A stretch of 64,000 nucleotides of DNA, taken from NCBI GenBank assembly GCA_034509425.1, contig JAVTVJ010001186.1, forward strand, positions 62,001 through 126,000, given 5' to 3'. The notes beneath the pieces were generated by a model that was not told the origin of the DNA, searched no databases, and saw only the letters and a list, made by a program, of their open reading frames with translations. The DNA comes from Eopsaltria australis (Eukaryota > Chordata > Aves > Passeriformes > Petroicidae). Positions 42,371-53,800 of this stretch are shown here, in pieces. Within the stretch, counting starts at the first letter, position 1. Each line of letters opens with the position of its first letter. The translations under genes and the position numbers were made by a program.

Positions 42371-45300
42371 TGCAGCAACAGTGAACCTAGCTAGGAAATC
42401 AGGCTGTGAAATAGTTTGGCTGGCTTCCGGCACATTTACTGTTTGTAACTGTGGCCAGGCTGTCTTGAGGTATGGGTTTGGCTCTAGCCCCAAGGGAACT
42501 CATCAACATGCCTGCTCACAGCTAATTCACTCTGTGAGATCTCATGGGTTGGTATGATGGAGAGTGGCTGGCTTGCTTAAGGAAGGGAGGTGTATGGAGT
42601 TGCTGGGGTCCAAATGAGGTCCCCAGCAACTCCTCAGGAAGGGAGCCTGAGGGATAAGTTCTTGCTGGAAAAACAGTGGAAATGAACAGAAGAAATGCTG
42701 CAGGGGGGATGTTGCGGAAATCAGCAGTTGAATTAAAATGGAGGTGCTCTGATGAACTACTTTTTGCTTCCTTTTCTGTCACAACCTGATCCTGCCTACA
42801 GCCCTGAAATCATGTTTCTGTACACCTCAGCTTGCTTCATCTGCTCCACTTGCTGTTTGGCAGGGCTGAGTGTTTTCATGACTGGGCTACAGAGTACTAG
42901 GCTCTTAGGCGTAGCTGGTGACTGGGATCAAGGATTGCTTTGCGTTCTGGATTGGCAGGCCATGCTTCCTCTTCCTGCAAATCATTTTGGCTTTTGCCAC
43001 CCAGACTTGTTCTTACCTGGCTGAGTGTACCTCCCTCCACCCAGCTAATGGTGAAAATTAGCCCTTGGAAGAAGCACTGCTCAGCACTGCTTTTCTCTCA
43101 AATGGACCAAGCGGTACCTGTCGGGGAGAGGCTACAAAAACTTCCTTTCTTACCTGACAGGTGACAATCCTTCTCTAACAGACCTTCCTTGACTTTTGGG
43201 GGAGTCTAAAGCACTGCAGCTATATTTCACACAACCCTCTGTGGTACTCTCTTTATTCCAGGCAGTAAAAGCTATCAAGAAAAGGGTATTGTCAGCCAGG
43301 CAGTTCCCCAAATATTGTGGAAACATGTTTGATCTTACGTTGCTGTAAGCCCATTGTCTGTTTCTTGATGCCAGTAGTCAGAACATTTATCATAACTGCT
43401 CTGAATTATCTCAGCATGCCATCATGTCAGGCAGAGCAAGAGTCTCCCTTTGAAGTGACCTTTCTTTCAGTAGTAGATTTAGCAAAGAAAGGGAGAAAGG
43501 ATTTTAGTAAAGATTATTGAAACAACCTGCAATCAGTGAGCTTATTCACATTGGATGCTCCTTCTTGAACAGTTGCTTTGCGTGCACTCAGAGAGCAGCA
43601 AATGATGGGTGGCCCTGTAGGATCATGGATGATGAAGAGCAGGATCTGATGCTGGCATCTGCAAATGTGGGTCCTCTGAAATCAATGGAGTGGCCTGTTG
43701 TGTCAAATCTGGATTTGGTAGTGAGTACAAAGACATATGGGATGTGGAAGAAGGAGATTACCAGAATTCAGGGAAAAGCACTGGGCTAAGTAGTTAGTCT
43801 CCACTGGGGGATGATCCCCCCACTGGGGATGATCAAGCCGCTATCTGCCTCCTGGTAAACAGTAACTGGGGTTGTGAGCTAAGGGAGATGGCATTTCTCT
43901 GTCCTTCTGGGGCAGCATATTAAGAAGGCTTATTTTTCTTATGCCTGAATCTGCTGGAAGCACTTAAAATGTGCCATGGCATGGAGAGCTTGAGTATCCA
44001 GCTATAAAAAACACTGCCACAGGCAGGCTGTAGGGATGGTACTAGCTCTGCCTGTGGTCAAAGCTGGTTGGGTATCCAGCAGCTCAGCCTGAACATGCTG
44101 TGGTCAGAGGCTCAGCCAGAGCAAGTGCATCCTTGCTCAGCTCAGCATCAGGCTACTGAGAGCACACCCTTCCCAAGGTGGTATGGCCGAGGAAGGTAAA
44201 GCAGGCCTGTTCCTCCTGTTGATCTACCCTGTAGACATACCTGGGACAGTGCTGGTACGAAACTGGCTTCAGCCTTGCCAGCTGCTTCAGATTCCTCCTA
44301 TGAAGGTGGGGACATCAGGAGTGATGGAATCTCACCAGGGAGATGTATTGGCCCTGTAGACTCTGGAGATGCAGCTGCTGGAGAAACATGAAGCTGCAGA
44401 GGGGGTACAGTGATGAGAGTGGCAGAGAAGCACAGATATCTGAGCTGCTGAGAGAGAGATTTCAGCTCTGATGGCAGCCACATTGCACAAGAGGATCTGA
44501 GGAAAAGCTGGCAATGTAACTGGGATAGCTTATATGTGTTGTAGCTTCGTATCCTCTGCAGCACCAAGACAGCTACATTCCTCCCCCTGTATGTGCTCCT
44601 GGCAGGAACTTTGACAGTGTTACCAATAATAGCCAAGACCAATCATTTTTTGCCCCTTTTCCCCACAAAAATTGGCCTATTATAGCCATGCAGAGTGCAT
44701 CAATGTCTGTATGCTTGCACCTCTCATTGGGACCCATGGATTAATTTCAGCTGGAGATGTAGAAGCACTTATTTAAAATAATTTGATTGGAAATGACGGG
44801 CAGCATAGAGAGAAGAGATGCCATGAAGGGCACCTTTGAGGGGGCTGTGCCTGTCTGTGTTCACCCTTTATTGAACTTCATAGAAAACCTACATGTGAAA
44901 GGAGTATTTTTGATATTTCTTATAAAAGAAATCTTCACCTGGAGCTTGTGCTCAATTGGAAAACCCCATCCTGGGAGGCAAAGCATCAGGAAACCAGACT
45001 CCAGTAGCTCAGTGACTTCCAGTGCTACTTCCCCTCCCTCCCTTGCTCTCTTTAGTGGACATGTGGAACTGAGAGCGAGTTTGGCACAGTTCATGGGCAT
45101 CCTGACACCGAAGCAGCTGAACTAGGCAGAGAAGCTCACCTCATCTGCAGTGCAGCCACACCAGAGATGTGCTGTGAGCAGGGCTTGGAGGTGGCCAGGA
45201 GGGAGAGGAGGACTAGGAGTGAACCTGAAGGATGGAGCAGGTCTTGTTTCTGAAGGCATGGAAGAGCCAACCCCATCCTACATTCTTTAGGGATGCACTT

Positions 45301-48300
45301 ACAAAGTGTATCTCATGGAAGGATGTTGTTCCATTTGCCTGCTTGTTTTGACAATGTTAGTTGTTATCAGGTTTTATTGGTGCTCTTTCGCGTTTCATTG
45401 GTTCACAGAGACCAAGCCCTCAGGGCATATGACAAGGGCTATGAACTAGAAAGACAAGCAGTCTCATACTGCAAGAAGTCACGTTTCTTTACTGTAAACA
45501 TGTGGAAATTCTTTGCTAAAAACACAGTATGGAAAAACAAACTGATGGAAACTAGATCAAGGAATGACTGAGCCAATACAGTTCATACGAAAATAAAAAA
45601 TAACAAAAGAAAGACAGGAGCTTTCTTTGTTATCATGCACTGATTTTAAGCATTTTAATTGTGAATACAATTACATCTTGTGTTTCTCCTGAGGTCTGCA
45701 AAATTCTAGCTAGTCTTTTTTTCTCCTTTTTTGCATTTCCTTATGCCTCTTCATTTTGGACATTACCACAGAAGAAGTCATGAATTATGAGAAAGATTGG
45801 TGTTACGGTATTTCTGGCCAGGCTGAAATGAGGTATTTTCAGAATCTTTCCTGGAAGAAGAGGCATGGTTGATGTCATTTTTCTAAATCAGGTGGACACT
45901 TGAAAACTATGCTTCAGGTAGTGGTTGCTCTGCAAATAAAATCACAGGACTCCGTATGCTGGAATATTGTACTATCTGCTTTGCTGAACCATACATTGCA
46001 CATACAACTATTTAACACAGACTGAATTCCCACTTACATGACAGGCTCTTTGCCACCTGGGCAGTGCAGTGCAATACTTAACACTGACGCACGTGTGGGC
46101 ACAGAGCTGCACCCACGGTTGCACACAAACACTTGATTTATCCCTAAAATATGCACACAATACATCTATATCTAGATATATATTTTACAAAGGAATTCAG
46201 ACAGCAAGTATAAAAGGTTTTGCTATACATGGCCATTGCGATGTTCTCCTCTTGACACCAGTGAGAAAATGGTCAAGCAAAGAATCAAGGGTCAGCCCCT
46301 TTTTGTGGTATAGGTACTGTTAATACAAACGTCCTACTCTAAATGCTGATCATATGGAAATCAGTGCCAGTTCTGTCATTGAATCCAGAGCAATCAGGAA
46401 TTGGCCCAAAATCTCAATTTACACCACCTTCCTAATAGTTTTGTCTATTAAATTTAAATTGCTGGAGACTATAACATAAACATGGGGGGTAAAAATATGT
46501 AATAAAATGGTTTAATTTATTTCTGGGTCCATCAAACATTTGTGCTGATAGCAATTTGATGTTCTTAATTTTCATTTTAAAATAAACAAAAACACTGTGA
46601 TGGGTGATCTCATAATTTCCTGTTAATAGAGTTTAAATTGAAAAGCATTTTCAGTGAGAGAGCTGCTCATTTAAATTATAGATAGCAATTTTGTTCCATT
46701 TTTAAGCTCTTCTCTTCTGGCTGGAGATCCTTGAGTCATAAGGCATTTATAGTTTCTTTAACAATACAACAGAATTCACATTTCCACATATATCTGTTAT
46801 GATATTAAAAGTGTATTTTTTTGTAACCAAGGAGGGAAAAATCAATAGGTTACTAGAGAGAATCCCAAATACCTGCAGCCCCTCCCCAGCCTTGAAGCCC
46901 ACATCTCCGTCTTCCCTGTGGTAGTGATTCACCAGTGTCAGTCCACAGCCAGACAAGCAGAGGACTACTCAAAATGAGAGCCCCAGCTGAGCCATGACCC
47001 TTGGTGAAGGGAGGACAGGATCATATTCACGATCCTGACCACATATCAGACCTGCAGGTTCTGCAGTCCAAGTCCCACCTAATTTAGACTAGGGGGAAGA
47101 GAAAACTTGGGGACTAGGAGATGACACCTCTCCAGTGTACTGGTGCTCCAATATAACCTACACTGTGCAGCTGGATTGCTGGGCAGGATAACTGTGTGAG
47201 CTTATAGGGCAGTCAGACCTATACATATTTGAAATCTTTAGTTTATCTGTATACACTTCATCCTTCCCTCCTTGGAATCATAGATATACATACATGGATA
47301 TGTATGTACGTGTATCTGTATCCATATCCATGCACATATATGTATGTACATGTGCTCAGTAAGAAGTAGGAATTTCTTGCTGATGATGAAGCTGTGGAAG
47401 TATCTGTTGGACAGAGGGCTGGGAAGGGCAGGTAGTGGGCACAGGTGCAGGGCTCCTGCAGGGTTATGCCAAGCCACAGGCCCAATAAAATCCTACTGTG
47501 AGGTCCTGGTCCTCCTGAAGTGAATGGAGGCTCTAAAGTCAATATTTCATGTGGTATGAGCACGATATTAAAAGGGAATTGATTAGAAAGGAGAAACCCT
47601 GGTAAACAGTGACCAAGGAAAGAAAAACAGGATGAGTAGATGACATTTTAATGAGGCTTCAGTTTAGCAACACATTTTGTTCTCTCAGAGAGTGATGCAG
47701 TGTAAAAGTGATTCCTCGATTTCAAATTTATCTGCTTTATTGGTTTTGTGTCACTGCCATAATTTTATCGACTTTTTCTTTTAACAGTGATTCCATAAGA
47801 GGCCTCTTAAGCTAAAACAAATAGTGAGTAAAATCTTCTGCATTCATTTCACTTTGCAAGTCAGCCTCCTGTGTTTAAATTTGGTGTTCTGAGGTGCACT
47901 TTGAGGCTTATTGTAGCTGTATAAATGGCCATTATGTGGGAATAGGAAAGGAAGAATTCTGTCCTTGAGACTCATTTTTGATGTCTCTGATTTGAAATTA
48001 TTACCACAGTGGATTGCATCAGTAATTTTGGATATGCAGCAAATGACCTCAACTGTTTGGAAGCCATTAATCAACAAATCATCAACAAGATGAAAGTGTC
48101 TCTTTTTGTGTTTTTGAATGTGAGGGACAGTGTCTGATTGTTCCTTAGACAATATAATTAGAAGAAAATTGCTGCTGATTTCCTTAGAAGTTAGTGTGGG
48201 TTTGTTTTCCTGGTACCAACCTTTCCTGGTGAGCTCGTGAAGCTTTGTGGGCTGATTTAAAGGGATGCTTTGTTGGCTGCTCACTCACTGCAAGGAAGTT

Positions 48301-48490
48301 TGGAGACTGGAATGTCTTGATTTTATGAACGTGAGCAAATTGTTTAGGAGATTTTGCCTGCGGCCTTGAATTGAAGCAAGTGCACAAGTAGTGTTGCTTG
48401 GAATTCTGATTTTTAAGTGTGAAGAAACACAAAATCCCCAACATAGTGTGTACTTCTGCAAAAGCATTTGAACGTTATCATATCTCCCAT
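42371..48490. other. gene desert with simple repeats and AT-rich patches
   Basis: No gene is recognised. A direct duplication of a 'ccactgggg(g)atgatc' unit occurs at about 43,802-43,832. A hairpin-forming TACATACAT/ATGTATGTA segment is at 47,287-47,308. AT-rich stretches at about 46,420-46,700 and 47,640-48,180 have a homeodomain-site-rich look and could be regulatory, but this is not demonstrable from one sequence. Confidence 0.45.
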
Positions 48491-48494
48491 TATG

Positions 48495-48810
48495 AAGAGG
48501 TGCAGGGAGCTAAGGAATTGTGTTTTATCATGGGAGATAGGACCTGAGGGAATGGCATGAAGCTGTGTCAGGATAGGTTTAGGTTTAATATTTTAGGAAA
48601 AGCTTTTTTTGTCCAGAAGGTGGTTGGACACTGGAACAGACTTTCCAGAGAAGTGGTCTTGACAGGAGGCTGGCCAGAGTTAAATAAGCATTTGGAAAAC
48701 ACATACAAGAATGTGGTTTGATTCTTGGAGGTGTCCTGGGGAAGGCCTGGAGTTGAAGACCTTTGTGGGTCCCTTCCTAGTCAGGATTCTTTGATCCTAA
48801 AATATGATTT
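48495..48810 (+). mobile_element. diverged CR1-like 3' fragment
   Basis: It includes 'aggtttaatattttaggaaaagctttttttgtccagaaggtggttggacactggaaca', 'ttccagagaagtggtc' and a closing 'gggtcccttcctagtcaggattctttgatcct'. This is the usual order in an old CR1/L3-type 3' end. It is clearly older than the other copies. Confidence 0.6.
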
Positions 48811-51710
48811 GCAGTCGACTGGTTTTTGGTGGTGCTGGTCCAAAGCACTGACTGCTTCAGAGATTCCCTTCATTAGGCCTTTCAAGCTCAGTTCAGTTTT
48901 TCTGGTATCTGTATATGTATTGTACCTTCAGCAGAGTTAGATCTTAATATCTTTTAGATCTTAAAATAGGCATTTGCAATGCCCGTGGGCTTTTGCAGTA
49001 TGATGCTTATGAAAATGCTTTAGTTAGCACAGCAGTTCTGTCTGATAGAAGAGGGATATAATATCAGGAAAACTTGATTTGAACCATCTTTAAATGTGGT
49101 GGCCAAGCTGGTAACATGACTCAGTGATGTGCACTCACCCTGATGCATTTTTGAAACACTTGAAAGTCAAACTGCCAGCCAGTGCAGCTTTGTGCAGCTC
49201 TTTCTTGCCTTTCCAGTGCTTATTCCATAAATACCTATTCATCTGTGCCAAGCTTCAAAGAAGTCTCATCCATTCCTCCTGAAATCTCTGGATTTCATTC
49301 AGTGCTGTACAGTGTACAAGTGGGCCTCAAACCCCAGCTTGCCTGTGTTCACAGCACAACTTTTAGAGGAGTCAGAATCACTGGGTAACTAATAACCTCT
49401 ACTACAAGGGGAATGTAGAGAATTTGTCCTTTGTTTCCAACAGGTATATACCAAGAAACATGAGAAAGTCAAAATGATGGAAGATTGCAATCAATTTTGC
49501 TTTCTAAGTACCTTTATCTCACTTTTTTATGGAGTTGAATGATCTGCAGTGAATGATATATATAAACCACTTTCTCTGCTATTGGGTGATATGTTGCAAA
49601 CGAGTTAGCCAGTTTTAGGGAAGGGACTGTGTATGTGCAAGTACCGTATAATGGGACGAGCATGGTTTGTAAGGGTTACCACAGTGGTTACGCATTCTCC
49701 ATGCCTGGTATAGCTGTCTCTCAAATAATTATATAGAGATACAACACCACATCCATATTTCTGTGTTGGAGACTTCTGAAACAAAGAACACAGCACTGGT
49801 AGAGGAAGTGCGCTAATAAATATAGTGGTTTGCATTACACATGTTAAAACCATGACATACAGTACTCCTACCCACCCATGATGATTGGTGATAAAGAGGG
49901 AGAGGAACAATTAAGATTTCTGGTGGTAATTTTAGAAATCAGCTGGTAATTCAGCTAAGTTGCAGTTTTGCTAATTCATTCTGTGGCTGATGAAATTCTG
50001 CTGTAAATTACTGACTTGCACATACCCGTGAGTGCATGCATTAAAACCATAGATAGTATTATTGGATTGTCCTACAGAACAGTGAATGTGCTTCCTTCAC
50101 TGACTGACATTGGAACAAGATCAGTAGAAGGCAGTAAAGTTAAATCTTGGTCTTCCAAACACTTCTGCATATGCTCAGCTTGAAGGCTGTGTCTATGTCT
50201 ATTGCTGTTAATGGCACTCCTCAAGTGCTTAGGAGGTGAATTGTTTTAAAAATTTGCAAGTGTGTAGGCTAATAGCATCCTTGTATTGGACCACAGGAGA
50301 AAAAGACAAAAAAGTGTATTCCAAAATGTACCTATCATATTAATTCAACAAATGTATTTAATTATTTATAATATTTCAGAGTAGATTAGTAACTCTTCTG
50401 TAACATATTGATAATAGTAATGAAGTCTGAGTAATTCAAGATCTAATTACATCATCTTGCTATTAGGTTATGCTTAGAAGTAGAAGAGAAAGCAGCAATA
50501 TAAGTTCAAACAACACAATATGATTCAGCAAAAGAAGTGCCAGTTGCTCTAGATTTCTAAAACTTTTAGGAATATTGAGTGGCAAGTATCTCTGCTTGTC
50601 TTAATAGATGGGATTATTTAAGTTAAATGGATAACTTGGAGTCTTGGTTTACTTGCAGTATTTGTGGTAAGGAAAGCAGACTGTCTTGCAATTTGTATTT
50701 ATTGTATTCAGAACCCACAAAAACCTCCCAGATCTGCTCCCAGTCACTTTTTTCATGGAAAAGACTTTGCTATGCTGTATTGACCAGGTTGGAGCAGCAT
50801 AAGCTAGACCTGGCATACACGCAGTATTGTGGCATTGATCATCACAGCTGTGAAGGCTAGCACCAACTGTAGTTTGGCAGGCACACTGATGGTGAGTCCA
50901 AAGGTTTGTCTTGACTGGCCTGGGTGATGAGCACCATGAAGAAAAGATTTCTGTCACAGTAAGCAAAGGCCAGGTCCCCAGGAAGGTATCTCTCTTCCTA
51001 CCAAAGTATCGGGGTGGTGAGAAAGGCCCTCATGGCTGATGGGCAGCTGTGTCTGAGATGGCTTCCCTTGTTTGTCTTGTGTTGTCTACTTTGCAGTGCT
51101 CTCCTTTACCTCCTCCCTAGAACTGTCATGAAGAGATCACCAATACAATCCTTTACAAACAGATCAATAGACCAAAAAGGTTGATCATTAGGAAGATAAG
51201 ACCTCCCTAGCACATTGCCAGTTGTTTTAAGTTTTTCTGATTAATGATTCTATTTTAGCCATTTCAGTGCTCAGCAGTCTTCATTTGTTACTGTTGATAG
51301 TGGAAGTCCATGCCTTGCCTGAATCTGAGTTATTTTGACCAACAAACATGAATTCAAATCAATAGAAATATCATTAGCATCCCAGTACTGTGAAAGATAA
51401 TATGAACATTTCTCATGCATTCAGTTTATTAAAATTTGCTAAAGTGTGAAATATGTATGACAAGTAATGATGTTTTAATCTTTTACCAAGGTAACAATTG
51501 AAAGCTGATTGATTTCATTCAGTAATTATAAAATCAAAATGATGGAAGATTGTAATCAAGAAGGATTCTGTCTCATACTTTGTCATGCCTCCATGCGAGA
51601 TAAAATTCTTATTTATAACATCTCTTTTATCCAAAAAGAAATCAAACTCCTATTTGCCCAGTTTAAATCTCATGGTTGATTGAACAACAAACTTTTATTT
51701 TTAAACTCTG
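48811..51710. other. gene desert, nothing recognised
   Basis: The sequence is AT-rich intergenic with short chance open frames. There is no splice-flanked coding segment, no RNA gene and no recognisable repeat. Confidence 0.5.
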
Positions 51711-51714
51711 ATGA

Positions 51715-53800
51715 CAAGAAAAAAGCAGCCTGCATCCACCAAAGCTGCCAGTTTTCCAGGAGAATGCCATGGGAGACAGTATCAAAGGCTTTGCTAAAGT
51801 CCAGGTAGACGATATCTACAGCTTTCCCCTCATCCACCAGGCAGGTCACCTGATCATAAATGGAGATCAGGTTGGTCAGGCAGGACCTGTCTTTCACAAC
51901 CCTCTGCTGGCTAGGCCTGTTCTGTTGGTTGTTCTGTATGTGCTGTATGATCACATACAACAGGATCTTTGTTCCATAACGTCCCCCAGCACCAGGCTGA
52001 CAGGCTGTCATTCCCTAGATTCTCCTTCTGGGCCTTCTTGTGGATAGGCATCACACTGTCCAGCTTTCATTCATCTGGGACCACCCTGGTTAGCCAGGAC
52101 TGATAATAAATGATGGAGAGTGGCTTGGCGAGATCTTCTGCCACCTCCCTCAGTATCCTTGGATTAATCTCATCTGGTGCCATACACTTATGAGTGTCTA
52201 AATAGCTCAGCAGGTCACTAACTACTTATTCCTGGATTTCAGAGGGGTCTTTTCTGCTCTCTGTCCCTGTCTATCAGCCCGTGGGACTGGTTGCCCTGAG
52301 GATATCAGGTTTTCCTATAAAAACTGAGGCAAAGAAGGCATCAAGTATCTCAGCCTTTTCCTCATCCTTGGTGAAAATGTTCTCCTCATGTCTAATAAAG
52401 GATGGAGATCTTCCTTGTACCTCCTTTTGTTTGAAGGATTTATGAAAACACTTTTTATTATGTTTCAAAGCAGTGACCAGATTCAGTTCTATCTGAGCTT
52501 TCACCTTTCTAAATTTCTATCTACATGACCTAACAACCCCTTGTACTCTTCCAGAGTTGCCTTCACCTTCTTCCAAAGGTCAAAAGTTCTCTTTATTTCC
52601 CTGAATTCATGCAAAAGTTCCCTGTTCAGCTAGGTCAGTCTTCTTCCCAACTAACTTGTCTTTTGGCACATACGGATAGCCTGCTCCTGCACCTTTAAGA
52701 TTTTCTTCTTAAGGTATGTCCAGCCTTCCTGGACCCATTTGTCGTTATGGACTCTTCCAGGGAGCTCTGTGAACTGATGTTTGTACAGGTCAAAGTCCAA
52801 GGCAGAAGATTTTTTACTCCCTTCCTTACTTCAACCCAGTTATTTCATGATCATTGAAATTATGTACAACTTCCACCAGCCCTTCTTTGTTTGCAAAGAG
52901 CAGGTCAGGGCACTGCCCCTCTTAGGCTCACTTGTGAAGTCAGGAAGTCATCTTCCACATACTCCAGGAAACTCCTAGACTGCTCCCTCTCAGCTGTGTT
53001 GAGTTTCCAGCAGACATCCAGCAAGGTAAATTCTCCCGCAAGAGCAAAGGCTAGTGCTCATGGGACCTCAGTCAGCCACTCATAGAATACTTCATCTGCC
53101 TCTTCATTCTGGGTGTGTAGTCTGTAACAGACTCCCACCAGTATATGTGCCGTGTTAGCCTTCCCCCTGATTCTTATCCATAGCCACTCAATCTTGTCAT
53201 CACTGTCCTTGGGCTCTACACAGTGAAACACTCCCTAATATACAGAGCCACTCCACTGCCTCTGCCTCCCCACCTGTCCCATCCATATGAGAAACATTAT
53301 AACCATTACTGCTGCACTCCAGCCACGTGAGTCATCCCAGCAGCTTTCAGTGATGGTGATTGTCATGGCTTTCCTGTTGCCAATGGCTTCCTCCTGTTTG
53401 CCACTGTGTTACCCATACTGCGTGCACGGGTGTGGATGCTCTTCAGCTGGCCTATTGCTTTTACCCCCAACGCTGGCATGCCCACTCTAAACTCATCTCT
53501 GCTGAGCCTGGTTTTATCATACTCCCCCTTCCAACCTGGTTTAAAACCCTCTGAGTCAGCCCTGCCACCTCATGGGCTAGAATCCTTTTCCTTCTTTTAG
53601 TCAGGCAAACACTTTGCAGCAGGCCTGGGGTCATATAAACACCACCCCCCACCTTCCGCCATGAGCAAAAAAGCCAAAATTCCACCAGTGGCACCAGTCT
53701 TTAAGCCACATATTGGTCAAGTGGCTGTTCCTTTTGGCAGCCTTCCCTGCTACTGAGAGAATTGAGGAAAACAACATCTATGCTCCTGTCCTTACAATCA
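51715..53800 (-). mobile_element. CR1 LINE, 2-kb 5'/3'-truncated inverted copy
   Basis: On the minus strand, from 53,800 leftward, it follows CR1 ORF2: an upstream endonuclease segment, a remnant of GVCYRxPxxNEEADEVFY at about 53,130-53,080, degraded endonuclease text, then AQIELNLVTALKHNKK near 52,490 and KAEILDAFFASVF near 52,350. The reverse-transcriptase start follows, with SCLTNLISIYDQVTCLVDEG and VYLDFSKAFDTVSHGILLE (about 51,920-51,750). It ends abruptly there, so the catalytic part and the 3' end are missing. Many stops and shifts make it inactive. Unlike most CR1 copies it keeps 5' sequence but lacks the 3' terminus, which points to a later deletion or rearrangement. Confidence 0.9.

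Noticed and set aside
47844..48284. A 146-codon minus-strand frame as a gene
   Set aside because: No family resemblance, no splice partners and an ordinary intergenic setting. It is kept only as a conservation candidate.
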